A stretch of DNA of 64,000 bases, from contig CP064981.1 in assembly GCA_016699555.1 (NCBI GenBank), positions 372,001 to 436,000 of the forward strand, in the 5' to 3' direction. The translations under genes and the position numbers were made by a program. Origin of the DNA: Candidatus Iainarchaeum sp. Lineage in GTDB: Archaea > Iainarchaeota > Iainarchaeia > Iainarchaeales > VGJJ01. The notes beneath the pieces are model-generated. The model made no database searches. It worked only from the letters and a program-made list of their open reading frames with translations, and was not told the DNA's origin. This document shows positions 8,117 to 16,007 of the stretch, in pieces. How positions within the stretch are numbered: the stretch's first letter is position 1; each line of letters opens with the position of its first letter.

Positions 8117-8827
8117 ATGCATCCTATCGAAAAAGAGCTGCGGAAATATGCGACGCCGCAACGCGCAGCCGTGAATGCGCGTTTCTTCAAGAGCGGAAAA
8201 GGAGAATATGGGGAAGGCGATCAATTTTTGGGCGTGACTGTGCCTGACTCAAGAATTGTGGCACGCAAATTCTTGGACACTTCTTTCCCGCAGCTCGAAA
8301 GCGCATTAGAAAATAAATGGCATGAGGTGCGGCTTACCGCGCTGCTCATCCTCGTGGAACGCTACAAATCAAAGAAAGCGAGCACGGAAGAAAGACAAGC
8401 GATCGTGGACTTCTATCTCAATCACTTGCACGCGGTCAACAACTGGGATCTCGTCGATTTGAGTGCGGACAAGATACTCGGGGAATATCTCCTTGCGCAT
8501 CCTCAACAAAAAAAGAAACTCCACGCGCTCGCACGCTCTCCCAAGCTCTGGGAGAAACGCGTGGGGATCATCTCCACTTTTGCGTTCATCCGCAACCATC
8601 AATTCGATGACACCAAAGCGATCGCGCTCACGCTCATGCATGATGAGCACGACCTCATGCATAAGGCGGTTGGCTGGATGCTCCGCGAAATGGGAAAACG
8701 CAATGAAAAAGAACTCGTGGATTTCTTGAAAACCCATTACACGAAAATGCCCCGCACCATGCTGCGATACGCAATCGAAAAATTTCCCGAAGGTATCCGC
8801 AAGAAATACCTTGCAGGCGAAATCTAG
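8117..8827 (+). CDS. AlkD-like DNA alkylation repair protein
   Basis: A 236-residue all-helical HEAT-repeat glycosylase-like protein of the AlkD family, which excises bulky or cationic alkylated bases. Recognisable segments are a first helix pair ending in FLGVTVPDSRIVARKF, HEVRLTALLIL, the WDLVDLSADKILG helix that carries the catalytic-region Trp and Asp of the family, and the C-terminal RTMLRYAIEKFP. The start at 8117 follows a TATA box by 26 nt; an in-frame ATG two codons earlier is possible. It is followed by a pyrimidine-dimer glycosylase gene 12 nt downstream, giving a two-gene DNA repair unit. Confidence 0.9.
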   Translation: MHPIEKELRKYATPQRAAVNARFFKSGKGEYGEGDQFLGVTVPDSRIVARKFLDTSFPQLESALENKWHEVRLTALLILVERYKSKKASTEERQAIVDFYLNHLHAVNNWDLVDLSADKILGEYLLAHPQQKKKLHALARSPKLWEKRVGIISTFAFIRNHQFDDTKAIALTLMHDEHDLMHKAVGWMLREMGKRNEKELVDFLKTHYTKMPRTMLRYAIEKFPEGIRKKYLAGEI

Positions 8828-8839
8828 ATGTGATTGCGC

Positions 8840-9172
8840 ATGCGCGTGTGGGATGTGGATCCGAAAATTTTGTGCCGGAAGCACCTGCTTGGGGAGCATC
8901 GCGAATTGCATGGCCTCTACAATATCCTCGCGCACGACAAGAAAGGGTATCGCAATCATCCCGAAACCAAAAGATGGGAAGGAAAGCTGGCCGCACTCTA
9001 TGCGAGACATGAAAGGCTCGTGAAAGAGATGGAACGTAGAGGATATGTGCACGCTTCTCCATTGGATAAAAAATTCGCAAAGGGCAAAAAGCTCCAGGAT
9101 GCATTCGTTCATACGCCCGCGGAACAACTCAAACTGCTCAAGGAAAAGCCGTGTGATTGTCCATTGGACTAG
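8840..9172 (+). CDS. Pyrimidine dimer DNA glycosylase family protein (Pyr_excise)
   Basis: A small 110-residue protein whose N-terminus MRVWDVDPKILCRKHLLGEH, the internal KKGYRNHPETKRW and the following helix up to RRGYVHASPLD match the short T4-endonuclease-V-like family (PF03013). Members cleave the glycosidic bond of UV dimers and nick the backbone. A TTG at 8834 is also in frame, but GTGAT at 8831-8835 is well placed for the ATG at 8840. It lies right after the AlkD-like gene, so both are probably expressed from the TATA box at 8090. Confidence 0.8.
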   Translation: MRVWDVDPKILCRKHLLGEHRELHGLYNILAHDKKGYRNHPETKRWEGKLAALYARHERLVKEMERRGYVHASPLDKKFAKGKKLQDAFVHTPAEQLKLLKEKPCDCPLD

Positions 9173-9192
9173 CGCGCGTGTTCACTTCCTAT

Positions 9193-9615
9193 TCAGACAT
9201 GGCTCTCTTTCATCGTAATGTATGCGATCGGAACCAATCCCAAAAATGCACCGAAGAAAACAGCGAGCACTCCTCCGAGGATCACGAGCATGATCAGGCT
9301 GAAGTTCTGGTACACTCCCTTGTAGCGCAAAATGAGCCCGCCGATACCGAGGCACATCAGGATGCTCAGCACCCACCCGGCTTGGATCATGATCCCGAGC
9401 ACGCCATTGGAGAGCCAGGAACCAAAATCATAAAATGCATTGGGGGTAATTGCTCCGGATGCCACTCCGACAATCGCTCCCACGATCAATGAGAGTTCCA
9501 GGATCAGCATCAAGTAGGCCAAATAGAAACCAAACGCCTGTGCGGGCGTACGGCTATATGCCAGCGCGCCTAATGCGACGAAGAAACCCTTGGCGTTGAC
9601 CACATTATCATTCAT
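9193..9615 (-). CDS. Small multi-pass membrane protein
   Basis: A 140-residue hydrophobic protein with about four predicted helices (around residues 15-40, 40-60, 75-105 and 110-135). I do not recognise a family. A much longer frame runs to 9906, but it would overlap the ferredoxin gene on the other strand and its extra part is not hydrophobic. The ATG at 9615 lies about 30 nt from the TATA box at 9641-9649, which supports the short form. Convergent with the repair pair and divergent from the ferredoxin gene. Confidence 0.65.
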   Translation of the reverse strand: MNDNVVNAKGFFVALGALAYSRTPAQAFGFYLAYLMLILELSLIVGAIVGVASGAITPNAFYDFGSWLSNGVLGIMIQAGWVLSILMCLGIGGLILRYKGVYQNFSLIMLVILGGVLAVFFGAFLGLVPIAYITMKESHV

Positions 9616-9639
9616 CGCAACCACGAGTAACCTTTGGGG

Positions 9640-9650
9640 ATTTTTAATGG
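9640..9650. promoter_or_regulatory. TATA box apparently shared by two divergent genes
   Basis: ATTTTTAATGG has its centre near 9645. The ATG at 9670 (plus strand) and the ATG at 9615 (minus strand) lie 25 and 30 nt away. No second A/T-rich box exists in the 54-nt gap between the two genes. Confidence 0.55.
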
Positions 9651-9669
9651 TTTTGCATACGCATAGCGT

Positions 9670-9960
9670 ATGGAGCCCCTCGCCGCGACGCAGAAACGCC
9701 TCATATTGGTCTGCTGCAACCAGAAGAATCCAGACGATTCCACGCTCTGCGGCAACGTGGGTGCAATCGATATCTGGGCCGAACTCAAATCCTATACGAA
9801 AGAAAAGGGGCTCCAGCAAGAAATCCGCGTGGTGAAAAGCGGTTGCCTGGACTATTGCGGGAAGGGCCCCATCGTTTGCATTCAACCCGAGCAGCAATGG
9901 TATCAAGGCATCAAGAAAGAAGACATTGAAAAGATCAAACGAGAATGGATCGATAGATGA
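9670..9960 (+). CDS. Thioredoxin-like [2Fe-2S] ferredoxin
   Basis: A 96-residue protein of the thioredoxin-like 2Fe-2S ferredoxin family. Cluster ligands are visible as LVCCNQKNPDDSTLCG near residues 14-28 and SGCLDYCGKGP near 58-68, followed by IVCIQPEQQWYQGI and a final helix IEKIKREW, as in single-domain members related to the NuoE C-terminus. It would serve as a small cytoplasmic electron carrier. TATA spacing of 25 nt fits leaderless translation. Its stop at 9960 directly abuts the stop of the opposite gene. Confidence 0.9.
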   Translation: MEPLAATQKRLILVCCNQKNPDDSTLCGNVGAIDIWAELKSYTKEKGLQQEIRVVKSGCLDYCGKGPIVCIQPEQQWYQGIKKEDIEKIKREWIDR

Positions 9961-10518
9961 TTATTTCCTGTTACGGGATAATGTTGACTTCAACCACCGC
10001 TTCACGCGCAATATCCTCCCGCGCATGGAATGGGCTTCCTTGTTTTTTTGTTTCCGGTAGTTCGCGATCGCTTTTGCCCGCGTTAGTGCGATGGCCTGCT
10101 CCAATGGCATCGGTTCACCGGGAACCCTTCCCCTTTTCACGATTTGATGATGTCTCTCTGCCAGACTTTTCGTTCCCGAGACAATCGAATAACCCGGGAA
10201 GCGCTTCAGCATGAGCTTTTCGATTTGCAATTCCGCGAGGGTAGCGACTCCTTTGCGGAAGAACAAGTGTCCCACCCCATATTGGAGTGGATAATACTCA
10301 TGCGTATGGATGGATTTGTGAGCGGTATTCACTTGCAGGTCGATGTATCCGAGCTGTGCATGTGTTAGCTGGTATGTCTCGATGACCTTTCGTATGGCGG
10401 GGGTGGAGACGAACATCTTTCCTTTCTCGCGCGGTCCCACCATCAAAAGGAATCCATTCTCATGCGTTTCGACGATTTGGATTCCCATGAGTGGTTGCTT
10501 GGCCGGATGGGTGGGCAT
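9961..10518 (-). CDS. Uncharacterised 185-residue protein
   Basis: I do not recognise this protein. The N-terminal half is mixed (GIQIVETHENGFLLMVGPRE, then a His-rich stretch KSIHTHEYYPLQYGVGHLFF) and could be an acyltransferase-like alpha/beta fold. The C-terminal 40 residues are highly basic and end in KSTLSRNRK. There is no signal or membrane segment. A TATA-like TTTATAATC on the coding strand, near 10545, is 27 nt from the ATG at 10518, which supports this start. The upstream neighbour is the divergent paralogue pair at 10.6-11.5 kb. Confidence 0.6.
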   Translation of the reverse strand: MPTHPAKQPLMGIQIVETHENGFLLMVGPREKGKMFVSTPAIRKVIETYQLTHAQLGYIDLQVNTAHKSIHTHEYYPLQYGVGHLFFRKGVATLAELQIEKLMLKRFPGYSIVSGTKSLAERHHQIVKRGRVPGEPMPLEQAIALTRAKAIANYRKQKNKEAHSMRGRILRVKRWLKSTLSRNRK

Positions 10519-10609
10519 CAGTTATGGGTGCACTTTGACGATTATAAACCGGTTTTCGGCGCTCCCCTGCAAGAAAACCCTTTTAATGACTCTTTGCCAG
10601 TATGCATTT

Positions 10610-11020
10610 ATGGAAACAGGAATCCAATTCAGCGCCGACTTTCCCAACTGGAAAAACGCCAAACATCTTTCCATCAGCGGAAACGAAGACCCTGCGCAGG
10701 TAATCCAATTACTGCAGACCGCTACCGAAAAATTGGACGAGATGATCGAATTCTACCTCAAAAAAATGGGCAGCCTACAAGCCATCGATTCCCTTATCTC
10801 CGAAGCCATTGCAAGCTATAAGAAAGGCGATATGAAGTCGGCCGTGGCCGTGCTCAAAGGAACGGGCGCCATGGGCAAGGCCATCAAACCCATCGCCGAA
10901 AGCAATCCCAAGTGGCAAGCCAAAGAACAGAAAGAAATGACACAATTCCTCAAAGCCTATGCCACACACAAATTCATGCAGGGAATAGGGTTGCCGCTCA
11001 CTTACGGGGCACTCAAGTGA
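10610..11020 (+). CDS. Uncharacterised helical protein, paralogue A of a tandem pair
   Basis: A 136-residue, probably all-helical cytoplasmic protein of unknown function. The ATG at 10610 is about 26 nt from the TATA box CTTTTAATGA (10580-10588), so I use it instead of the longer frame from 10343, which would overlap the divergent gene. Its opening pattern (IQF, AD, P, W, K, then DP and V in order) matches the next gene in spacing, showing the two are paralogues. Family unknown. Confidence 0.68.
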   Translation: METGIQFSADFPNWKNAKHLSISGNEDPAQVIQLLQTATEKLDEMIEFYLKKMGSLQAIDSLISEAIASYKKGDMKSAVAVLKGTGAMGKAIKPIAESNPKWQAKEQKEMTQFLKAYATHKFMQGIGLPLTYGALK

Positions 11021-11030
11021 GGTGGAATGG

Positions 11031-11462
11031 ATGACATTGACTCCCGCAAAAATCCAATTCATCGCCAACTATCCCGCGTGGCAGTGCATCAAGAAATTCG
11101 CCGTCACCGAGCAGACCGATCCTAAAACGGTGGGGGAGTTCTTCGTCTCCTACAGCATCAGCATCGAAAACCGCCTGGAGAAATACCTCTCCCAGAGCGT
11201 GGACATGCAGAAGGTCAAAGAGCTCATCGCCGCCGCTCCCACCGGCAAAACCGCGGGAGACATCCCTTCTTTCTTGCAGTATGTGAGTTCTTCTACTCTC
11301 GAACAGAGAGCACACACTATCGGAAAAAACCCCCACATGGGGAAGATTGTGCACGCCTACATCGTTCGCACGCTCTTCAAGCAAAATGGCCTCATGGGCG
11401 ATTACTCCGGCGTCGAGATTCCCGGGCTCAAGCGCCTCATGAAAAAGAAGAAAGGCATTTGA
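11031..11462 (+). CDS. Uncharacterised helical protein, paralogue B of a tandem pair
   Basis: A 143-residue helical protein related to the preceding gene; both share IQF-x-A-x2-P-x-W-x3-K near the N-terminus followed by a DP-x2-V helix. It ends in a basic KKKKGI tail. GAGGTG at 11019-11024 is well placed for the ATG at 11031, and the GTG at 11022 is a weaker alternative. Only 10 nt separate it from paralogue A, so the pair is an operon, perhaps making a heteromeric complex. I know no function for this family. Confidence 0.68.
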   Translation: MTLTPAKIQFIANYPAWQCIKKFAVTEQTDPKTVGEFFVSYSISIENRLEKYLSQSVDMQKVKELIAAAPTGKTAGDIPSFLQYVSSSTLEQRAHTIGKNPHMGKIVHAYIVRTLFKQNGLMGDYSGVEIPGLKRLMKKKKGI

Positions 11463-11469
11463 TTTTTCA

Positions 11470-12114
11470 CTACTTTTGGGTTTTGGTATACTTGGCTCGT
11501 TTAGCCGAATAATTCAACAAGTAATCCATTACCGCTTTGGCTGCTTTTTTCGCCGCAGGAGTGCTTTGTTTGCGTGCATCCAAGAGCGTCCGGATATCCT
11601 CTCGCAGGGGGGGTGCGCGCACCAACTGGCGGATAGCCGCCATGACTTTTCGCGGGGAACCTAAACGCTGCACCAGCAACCCCGGGAATGAATTCATAAA
11701 ATAATGGATGGAATGATCTATCGCCGGTGGATAAGCTGGTGGATGGTGTGTGAGCATTGCTGGATTAAACCCCCCAAATTTCAACTCGCGTAAAAGCAAT
11801 TCCTCAAAATGACGGTCATGGGACTCGCTGTTCGTTTGTGTTATTCCCCACCGATGGCGGATGGCATCAATCAGCAGGTGGCCTGCCTCGTGGCGCTCTT
11901 CGATTTCTTCTCTATGCTGTTGGTGAAAGAAGCCCACGTACTTTTTTCCATTCCGGAATAATGCGGCAGACTCTAGATCAGTGGGTACACGCATGAACTT
12001 CGCGCTCCTACTCATCTTCCTTACCGCACTTTCCACTTTAGTTTTGGGTCCTCGGAATAGGGAAATGGCGTTTCTCTTCTTCTTGGCGGGAAAATCATAT
12101 CGCTTCAATGGCAT
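11470..12114 (-). CDS. Uncharacterised protein with HEAGH zinc-protease-like motif
   Basis: A 214-residue basic protein. Around residue 72 it reads EERHEAGHLLIDAI, an HExxH motif inside a predicted helix as in zinc metallopeptidases, followed 18-30 residues later by acidic candidates for a third ligand (SESHDRHFEELLLREL). A short ExxxD/E helix after HExxH is typical of gluzincins and of ImmA/IrrE-like proteins, but the rest of the sequence resembles nothing I know, so the motif could be fortuitous. The Lys-rich start (LKRYDFPAKKKRN) and Lys-rich end suggest a charged surface. TATA (CTTTTATACG on the coding strand) is 25 nt from the ATG at 12114. Confidence 0.55.
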   Translation of the reverse strand: MPLKRYDFPAKKKRNAISLFRGPKTKVESAVRKMSRSAKFMRVPTDLESAALFRNGKKYVGFFHQQHREEIEERHEAGHLLIDAIRHRWGITQTNSESHDRHFEELLLRELKFGGFNPAMLTHHPPAYPPAIDHSIHYFMNSFPGLLVQRLGSPRKVMAAIRQLVRAPPLREDIRTLLDARKQSTPAAKKAAKAVMDYLLNYSAKRAKYTKTQK

Positions 12115-12182
12115 GCACTGAATGATTGTTTAGCGTATAAAAGCAGCAATGGTTTAAGTAATCCAATTTTTTCCTTTCTCGT

Positions 12183-12719
12183 ATGAACCCGCAATCACTC
12201 GCATTGCAGCCCGGAGAACAAGTAGTTGGGGAGATTCCCACTTCTCCCAAGACCGTGCTCTATTACTCCTTACGCGCTGCCCCGCTTTTTGGTTTCTGGT
12301 ATGTGGGATTGCTGGCGTTCCTCATCTACTCCTTCAAACTCGAACAGGGTTCTCCTATCATTTTCTTGGCGGTTGCGCTAGGCCTTTCAGGGGCCGTCTA
12401 CCTCATCGGGACCATTCTCCAATGGATGTGGCGCGTCGACATCTCGCAGCGCGACGCATGGCTCTCCACGCACGGCATTTGGGTGGACACCCCGGACATG
12501 AAAGGAAAATTCTTCCCCTTCTCCGCTTTCATCTCCATCCGCGAAAAAAAGGATTGGATGGGGAAATGGTTGCACGTCGAAGGAATCGAAATCCTCTATC
12601 GCGAGGGAACACAGCAAAAAAAATTATTCCTTGCGGGAGTGGAAGAAGGAGAGAAGTGGGTGAACGCATTGAACACGCGCATGCACGAAGCGGCGCAGAA
12701 CGTAACGGCTCATGCTTAA
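12183..12719 (+). CDS. Membrane protein with bacterial PH-like domain
   Basis: A 178-residue protein with two central membrane helices (about residues 30-50 and 58-80) and a C-terminal beta-rich part. That part runs from VDISQRDAWLSTHGIWVDTP through KGKFFPFSAFISIREKK to a closing helix EGEKWVNALNTRM, and resembles bPH2/YdbS-type PH domains found behind paired membrane helices. Its role is unknown; related proteins sit in membranes as scaffolds. A TATA-like GTTTAAGTA (about 12150-12158) has the usual 26-29 nt spacing to the ATG. Confidence 0.6.
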   Translation: MNPQSLALQPGEQVVGEIPTSPKTVLYYSLRAAPLFGFWYVGLLAFLIYSFKLEQGSPIIFLAVALGLSGAVYLIGTILQWMWRVDISQRDAWLSTHGIWVDTPDMKGKFFPFSAFISIREKKDWMGKWLHVEGIEILYREGTQQKKLFLAGVEEGEKWVNALNTRMHEAAQNVTAHA

Positions 12720-12734
12720 CTAAAAAATAATATT

Positions 12735-12755
12735 GGGTGTCGCGAAGCGATACCC
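12735..12755 (-). terminator. Hairpin and T-rich tract downstream of tRNA-Pro
   Basis: Nine-base arms (12735-12743 with 12747-12755, one G-T pair) enclose a 3-base loop. On the minus strand the stem is followed by a T-rich run (ATTATTTTTTAG). It is oriented to end the tRNA-Pro transcript and also lies just after the stop of the convergent PH-domain gene. Confidence 0.45.
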
Positions 12756-12766
12756 ATTCTCGATGC

Positions 12767-12784
12767 GGCCTGCCGAAACAGGCC
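12767..12784 (-). other. Perfect 6-bp hairpin at the 3' end of tRNA-Pro
   Basis: GGCCTG pairs with CAGGCC across a 6-base loop. It begins one base after the tRNA discriminator on the transcribed strand, so it would cap the pre-tRNA trailer, perhaps as a 3' processing or stability element. Confidence 0.4.
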
Positions 12785-12785
12785 A

Positions 12786-12859
12786 TGAGGTCGCTCGGAT
12801 TTGAACCGAGGTCGATAACTCCCAAAGCTATCATCCTAACCAGGCTAGACGACGACCCC
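12786..12859 (-). tRNA. tRNA-Pro (anticodon TGG)
   Basis: Read on the minus strand, the acceptor GGGGTCG pairs with CGACCTC (one G-T) and the discriminator is A. The anticodon loop TTTGGGA carries TGG. The T-arm has loop TTCAAAT, and the D-arm sequence GTCTAGCCTGGTTAGGAT is typical of archaeal tRNA-Pro. No intron and no encoded CCA. Confidence 0.96.
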
Positions 12860-12966
12860 TCTAGGGAAAGGTTCTGGAATGCAATTCTTAAACCATACTT
12901 CGAAAGGCCAGTAGACGAATGGATAGCGGCGGGTTTTTGAACCGCAAAACGCTCTTGGAGACCATT

Positions 12967-14238
12967 ATGGCCCTCAAACGCGAACTCGGATTCCTCGAAC
13001 TCACGCTCGCGGGAATCGGAATCATCCTAGGGGCTGGAATCTATGCCCTCGTGGGAAAGGCCGCTGCCGTAGCCGGAGAAGGCGTATGGGTCAGCTTTGC
13101 CATTTCAGGGGTCATCGCCCTATTTACTGCTCTATCCTATGCCGAGCTATCCGCGCGCTTCCCCAAGGCGGGAGCCGAATACGTGTATGTGACCCACTCC
13201 CTTGGGGATCGCTGGGCCTTCATGATGGGCCTCGCGCTCATCGTGGTAGGAGTGGCATCGGCCGCGACGGTCGCATTGGGATTCGGAGGCTACTTCTTCC
13301 GCATATTCGGGATTGACTCCCTGCTCGCTGCCATCGGCATCATGCTCGTGTGTGCTGGCATCTGCTGGGGCGGCGCGAAGAAGACTGCACAAATCGCTGG
13401 AGCCATTTCGCTCTTTGAGATCCTCGGGCTGATTGTCATCATCGCGATCGGTCTCCCATTCCTCGGAAAAGGATTTGCCATTCCATCCATCGATTTGCTC
13501 CCGGGCATATTCTCGGGAGTCGCGCTCGTGTTCTTCGCCTATCTGGGATTTGAAGAGCTTGTGCGCATGGCCGAAGAAACGAAGAATCCCAAAGAGATGA
13601 TGCCACGCGCATTATTGCTTGCCATTGGGATCTCATCCGTCCTCTATGTGTTGGTGGCCGCGAGCGCCCTGGGTATTTTGGGTGCTGATACGCTCGGCCA
13701 AAGCGCTTCCCCCATCGCCGATGTCGCACGCAGCCAATTCGGGGATTTGGGTTTTCTTCTCCTAGGAGGAATCGCACTGCTCTCCACGGGCAACACTGTG
13801 CTGTTCATCCTCCTTGCGACCTCACGCCTCGTCTATGGAATGGCCCGCGCGGGATCGCTGCCGAAATGGTTCGCCCACACGGAATCCAATCAACCCCGTC
13901 ACGCGCTCATCGCGAGCGTCATCGTGAGCACGCTCTTGCTGTTGCCGCGCGACATCACCTTTGTGGCCCACATGACGGATGGATTGCTATTCGCGGTGTT
14001 CGCCGTCATCAACCTCTCTCTTCTCCTCATCCGCCTGCGCGAGAAGAAACCATTCACGGGATTCCGTTCCCCCATCAACATCGGGAAGTGGCCGCTATTG
14101 GCGGTGCTAGGCGCTATTACGAGCGCGGCCATGCTCTTGTTCGTGGAAGTAGTTCCGCTCCTGCTAGGGGTTGTAGGAGTGGTCGTCGCCGCATTCGTAT
14201 GGACCCGCCCCAAACAGGCCCGTGTAGCCTACAAATAA
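12967..14238 (+). CDS. APC-family amino acid permease
   Basis: A 423-residue membrane transporter with about 12 helices. The first helix carries GIGIILGAGIYALVG, the unwound substrate-binding segment of the amino acid-polyamine-organocation superfamily, and YAELSARFPKAGAEYVYV follows, as in cationic or general amino acid permeases. VFFAYLGFEELVRMAEETKNP matches the conserved helix 6 and loop. The frame extends upstream to 12919, but the ATG at 12967 (MALKRELGF) starts where family members start. It probably imports amino acids by proton or solute coupling; the substrate is not predictable. Confidence 0.92.
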   Translation: MALKRELGFLELTLAGIGIILGAGIYALVGKAAAVAGEGVWVSFAISGVIALFTALSYAELSARFPKAGAEYVYVTHSLGDRWAFMMGLALIVVGVASAATVALGFGGYFFRIFGIDSLLAAIGIMLVCAGICWGGAKKTAQIAGAISLFEILGLIVIIAIGLPFLGKGFAIPSIDLLPGIFSGVALVFFAYLGFEELVRMAEETKNPKEMMPRALLLAIGISSVLYVLVAASALGILGADTLGQSASPIADVARSQFGDLGFLLLGGIALLSTGNTVLFILLATSRLVYGMARAGSLPKWFAHTESNQPRHALIASVIVSTLLLLPRDITFVAHMTDGLLFAVFAVINLSLLLIRLREKKPFTGFRSPINIGKWPLLAVLGAITSAAMLLFVEVVPLLLGVVGVVVAAFVWTRPKQARVAYK

Positions 14239-14262
14239 AAACCACTCCGGGATGCATGGTGC

Positions 14263-15177
14263 ATGCTGCCTCCTTTCCCCTTCGAAATCGCATTCTCGCA
14301 CATGCTCCAATCACTTGTGGAACCATTTACGACAACCGTAATGATTGCCTTCACCTGGCTGGGTTCTCCCACGATATGGATCGGACTAGGATTGGGGCTG
14401 CACTGGTTGCATCACAAGAAATTGGCCGTGCGCATCTTGATGATATCCATCATTACCGCTTTCGTCGTGGAAGGAGTCAAGACATTCTTTGCGCGCCCGC
14501 GTCCCGGAACGGAGTTCCTGCGCCTTTACACGGATGGGATTACCGAAAAGAGTTTCCCTTCCGGGCACGCCACACTCGTCAGTGCGCAGACCATGCACTT
14601 GCTCCGCTATGAGCATGCGCCCGCGTACCTTGCCGTCTTGGCGGCCGTGCTCGTTTTAGGTGTCGCAATTTCCCGGGTGTACTTGGGGTTGCACTACCTT
14701 GGAGATGTCATTGCTGGAATCGCTATCGGAAGCCTGCTCGGATGGGCATTCTGGAAACTCCACCAGCTTCCACGCATCCAGGAATGGAAAGCGGAATTGC
14801 GTCCTTACAAGTATGAGCTCCTCATCGCCATCGTCGCCATCATCAGCCTTGCATTGATGCTGTTGCAGAAAGAAATAGGTTCGATCGCCGCCACGCTTGG
14901 TTTCTTGGTGGGATTTTACCTCTTCGATGAGGAAGACCCACGGCAACAACCCCTTGCATTTGAGGGATTGGCCATGGTGAAAGTGGTATTGGGTTTCTTC
15001 TCCACCTCGCTATTCGTGCTCCTCAACTGGCAACTCGTTGGGAGCATCCAAGGATTTGGAATCCTATCCTTCGTGGTGTATTTCTTCGCCGGCATCTATG
15101 CAGCGGTCATATTCCCCGGACTCTGGGCGCGATGGATTCATTCAATCCAAAAAAAACCCAGGCGCAAGAAGCGATGA
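14263..15177 (+). CDS. PAP2-family membrane phosphatase
   Basis: A 304-residue membrane protein. The three phosphatase motifs are KTFFARPRPG (residues 74-83), PSGH (about 103-106) and SRVYLGLHYLGDV (about 147-159), as in lipid phosphate and undecaprenyl-pyrophosphate phosphatases. Three to four extra C-terminal helices (after about residue 185) extend it beyond the usual 200 residues. It would dephosphorylate a lipid phosphate, perhaps a polyprenyl carrier, on the outer membrane face. It starts 24 nt after the amino acid permease, and its stop lies next to the convergent surface-protein gene. Confidence 0.88.
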   Translation: MLPPFPFEIAFSHMLQSLVEPFTTTVMIAFTWLGSPTIWIGLGLGLHWLHHKKLAVRILMISIITAFVVEGVKTFFARPRPGTEFLRLYTDGITEKSFPSGHATLVSAQTMHLLRYEHAPAYLAVLAAVLVLGVAISRVYLGLHYLGDVIAGIAIGSLLGWAFWKLHQLPRIQEWKAELRPYKYELLIAIVAIISLALMLLQKEIGSIAATLGFLVGFYLFDEEDPRQQPLAFEGLAMVKVVLGFFSTSLFVLLNWQLVGSIQGFGILSFVVYFFAGIYAAVIFPGLWARWIHSIQKKPRRKKR

Positions 15178-15179
15178 GA

Positions 15180-16004
15180 TTATTTTTTTGACACCACTTT
15201 CACTTTGAACTGGAAAGGGATTTGGCTTCCGATGTAGTCCGTGGCATTGAAGTAAAACCCATACTGCGAACGGAAAACCGACTCCGCCTGGTTGGAAGGA
15301 GGCTGTGTCGCAAATGAAATGGTAATGGTCCCCGGCGCCGAAGTAGGAGAAACGCTCACCACCACATCAACGGGTCGCGCCCACGTGGGTGAGAACTTGG
15401 GAAAACTGGGGCCGAGCGTAAAACCCTCACGCACATCCTGTGACAGCTCCACTTGCACGCGCTCCGCGTCTAACGGATGACCATAACGGGGTTGGATGGA
15501 CATCCCCTGGGTCGTGCGAATGCCATACCCTGCATGCAAGAACACACGCACACGCTGGGATTCGCCCGGTGCGAGAATGAGCAACCTCTCCTGGGGGAAT
15601 GCCCCGAATCCGACAGCGCCATAATGGTAAGGAACGGGCGCGGTCCAGTACTTGATGCCTTCCTCCTCGAAATTACCATAAAATTCGGGCTGCAAATAGT
15701 CGCTAGGAGAAAAAAAGAACGCATCCGTGAACGCTCCATCACGGAAAGCCTTTGCGGTCGAGCGCGCGCACTTAGTGGGAGAAGGCAACTCTCCAAAGAC
15801 GGCGGGAGAAATCCCATAGGCATTGCGGTCGATCGACATGCAATCCGAAAGGGTCGGCGCCACTAGCGGGGGCCGCATGAATAGCATGAATCCCCCCACC
15901 AGGAGAAGAAGCACGGCGCCGATCCCGAGAAAAATCCACTCCCGCGCTAAGGGCCTGCCGGCAAGCAGTGGGGATTTGTTCTTTTTATCGAAGTGCGGAC
16001 GCAT
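15180..16004 (-). CDS. Membrane-anchored extracellular protein next to the giant surface protein
   Basis: A 274-residue protein with a charged N-terminus, one membrane helix (about residues 24-44, EWIFLGIGAVLLLLVGGFML) and a secreted beta-rich remainder. LAPGESQRVRVFLHAGYGIR and VDVVVSVSPTSAPGTITISF look like immunoglobulin-like or NEW-type strands. Only 3 nt separate its start from the stop of the giant FG-GAP protein, so the two are one transcription unit. It may help anchor or assemble the giant protein, which has no obvious C-terminal membrane segment. That role is inference. Confidence 0.65.
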   Translation of the reverse strand: MRPHFDKKNKSPLLAGRPLAREWIFLGIGAVLLLLVGGFMLFMRPPLVAPTLSDCMSIDRNAYGISPAVFGELPSPTKCARSTAKAFRDGAFTDAFFFSPSDYLQPEFYGNFEEEGIKYWTAPVPYHYGAVGFGAFPQERLLILAPGESQRVRVFLHAGYGIRTTQGMSIQPRYGHPLDAERVQVELSQDVREGFTLGPSFPKFSPTWARPVDVVVSVSPTSAPGTITISFATQPPSNQAESVFRSQYGFYFNATDYIGSQIPFQFKVKVVSKK

Positions 16005-16007
16005 AAC

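Noticed and set aside
9616..9906. N-terminal extension of the membrane protein at 9193-9615
   Set aside because: It lies antisense to the well-supported ferredoxin gene and is not hydrophobic; TATA spacing fits the short form.
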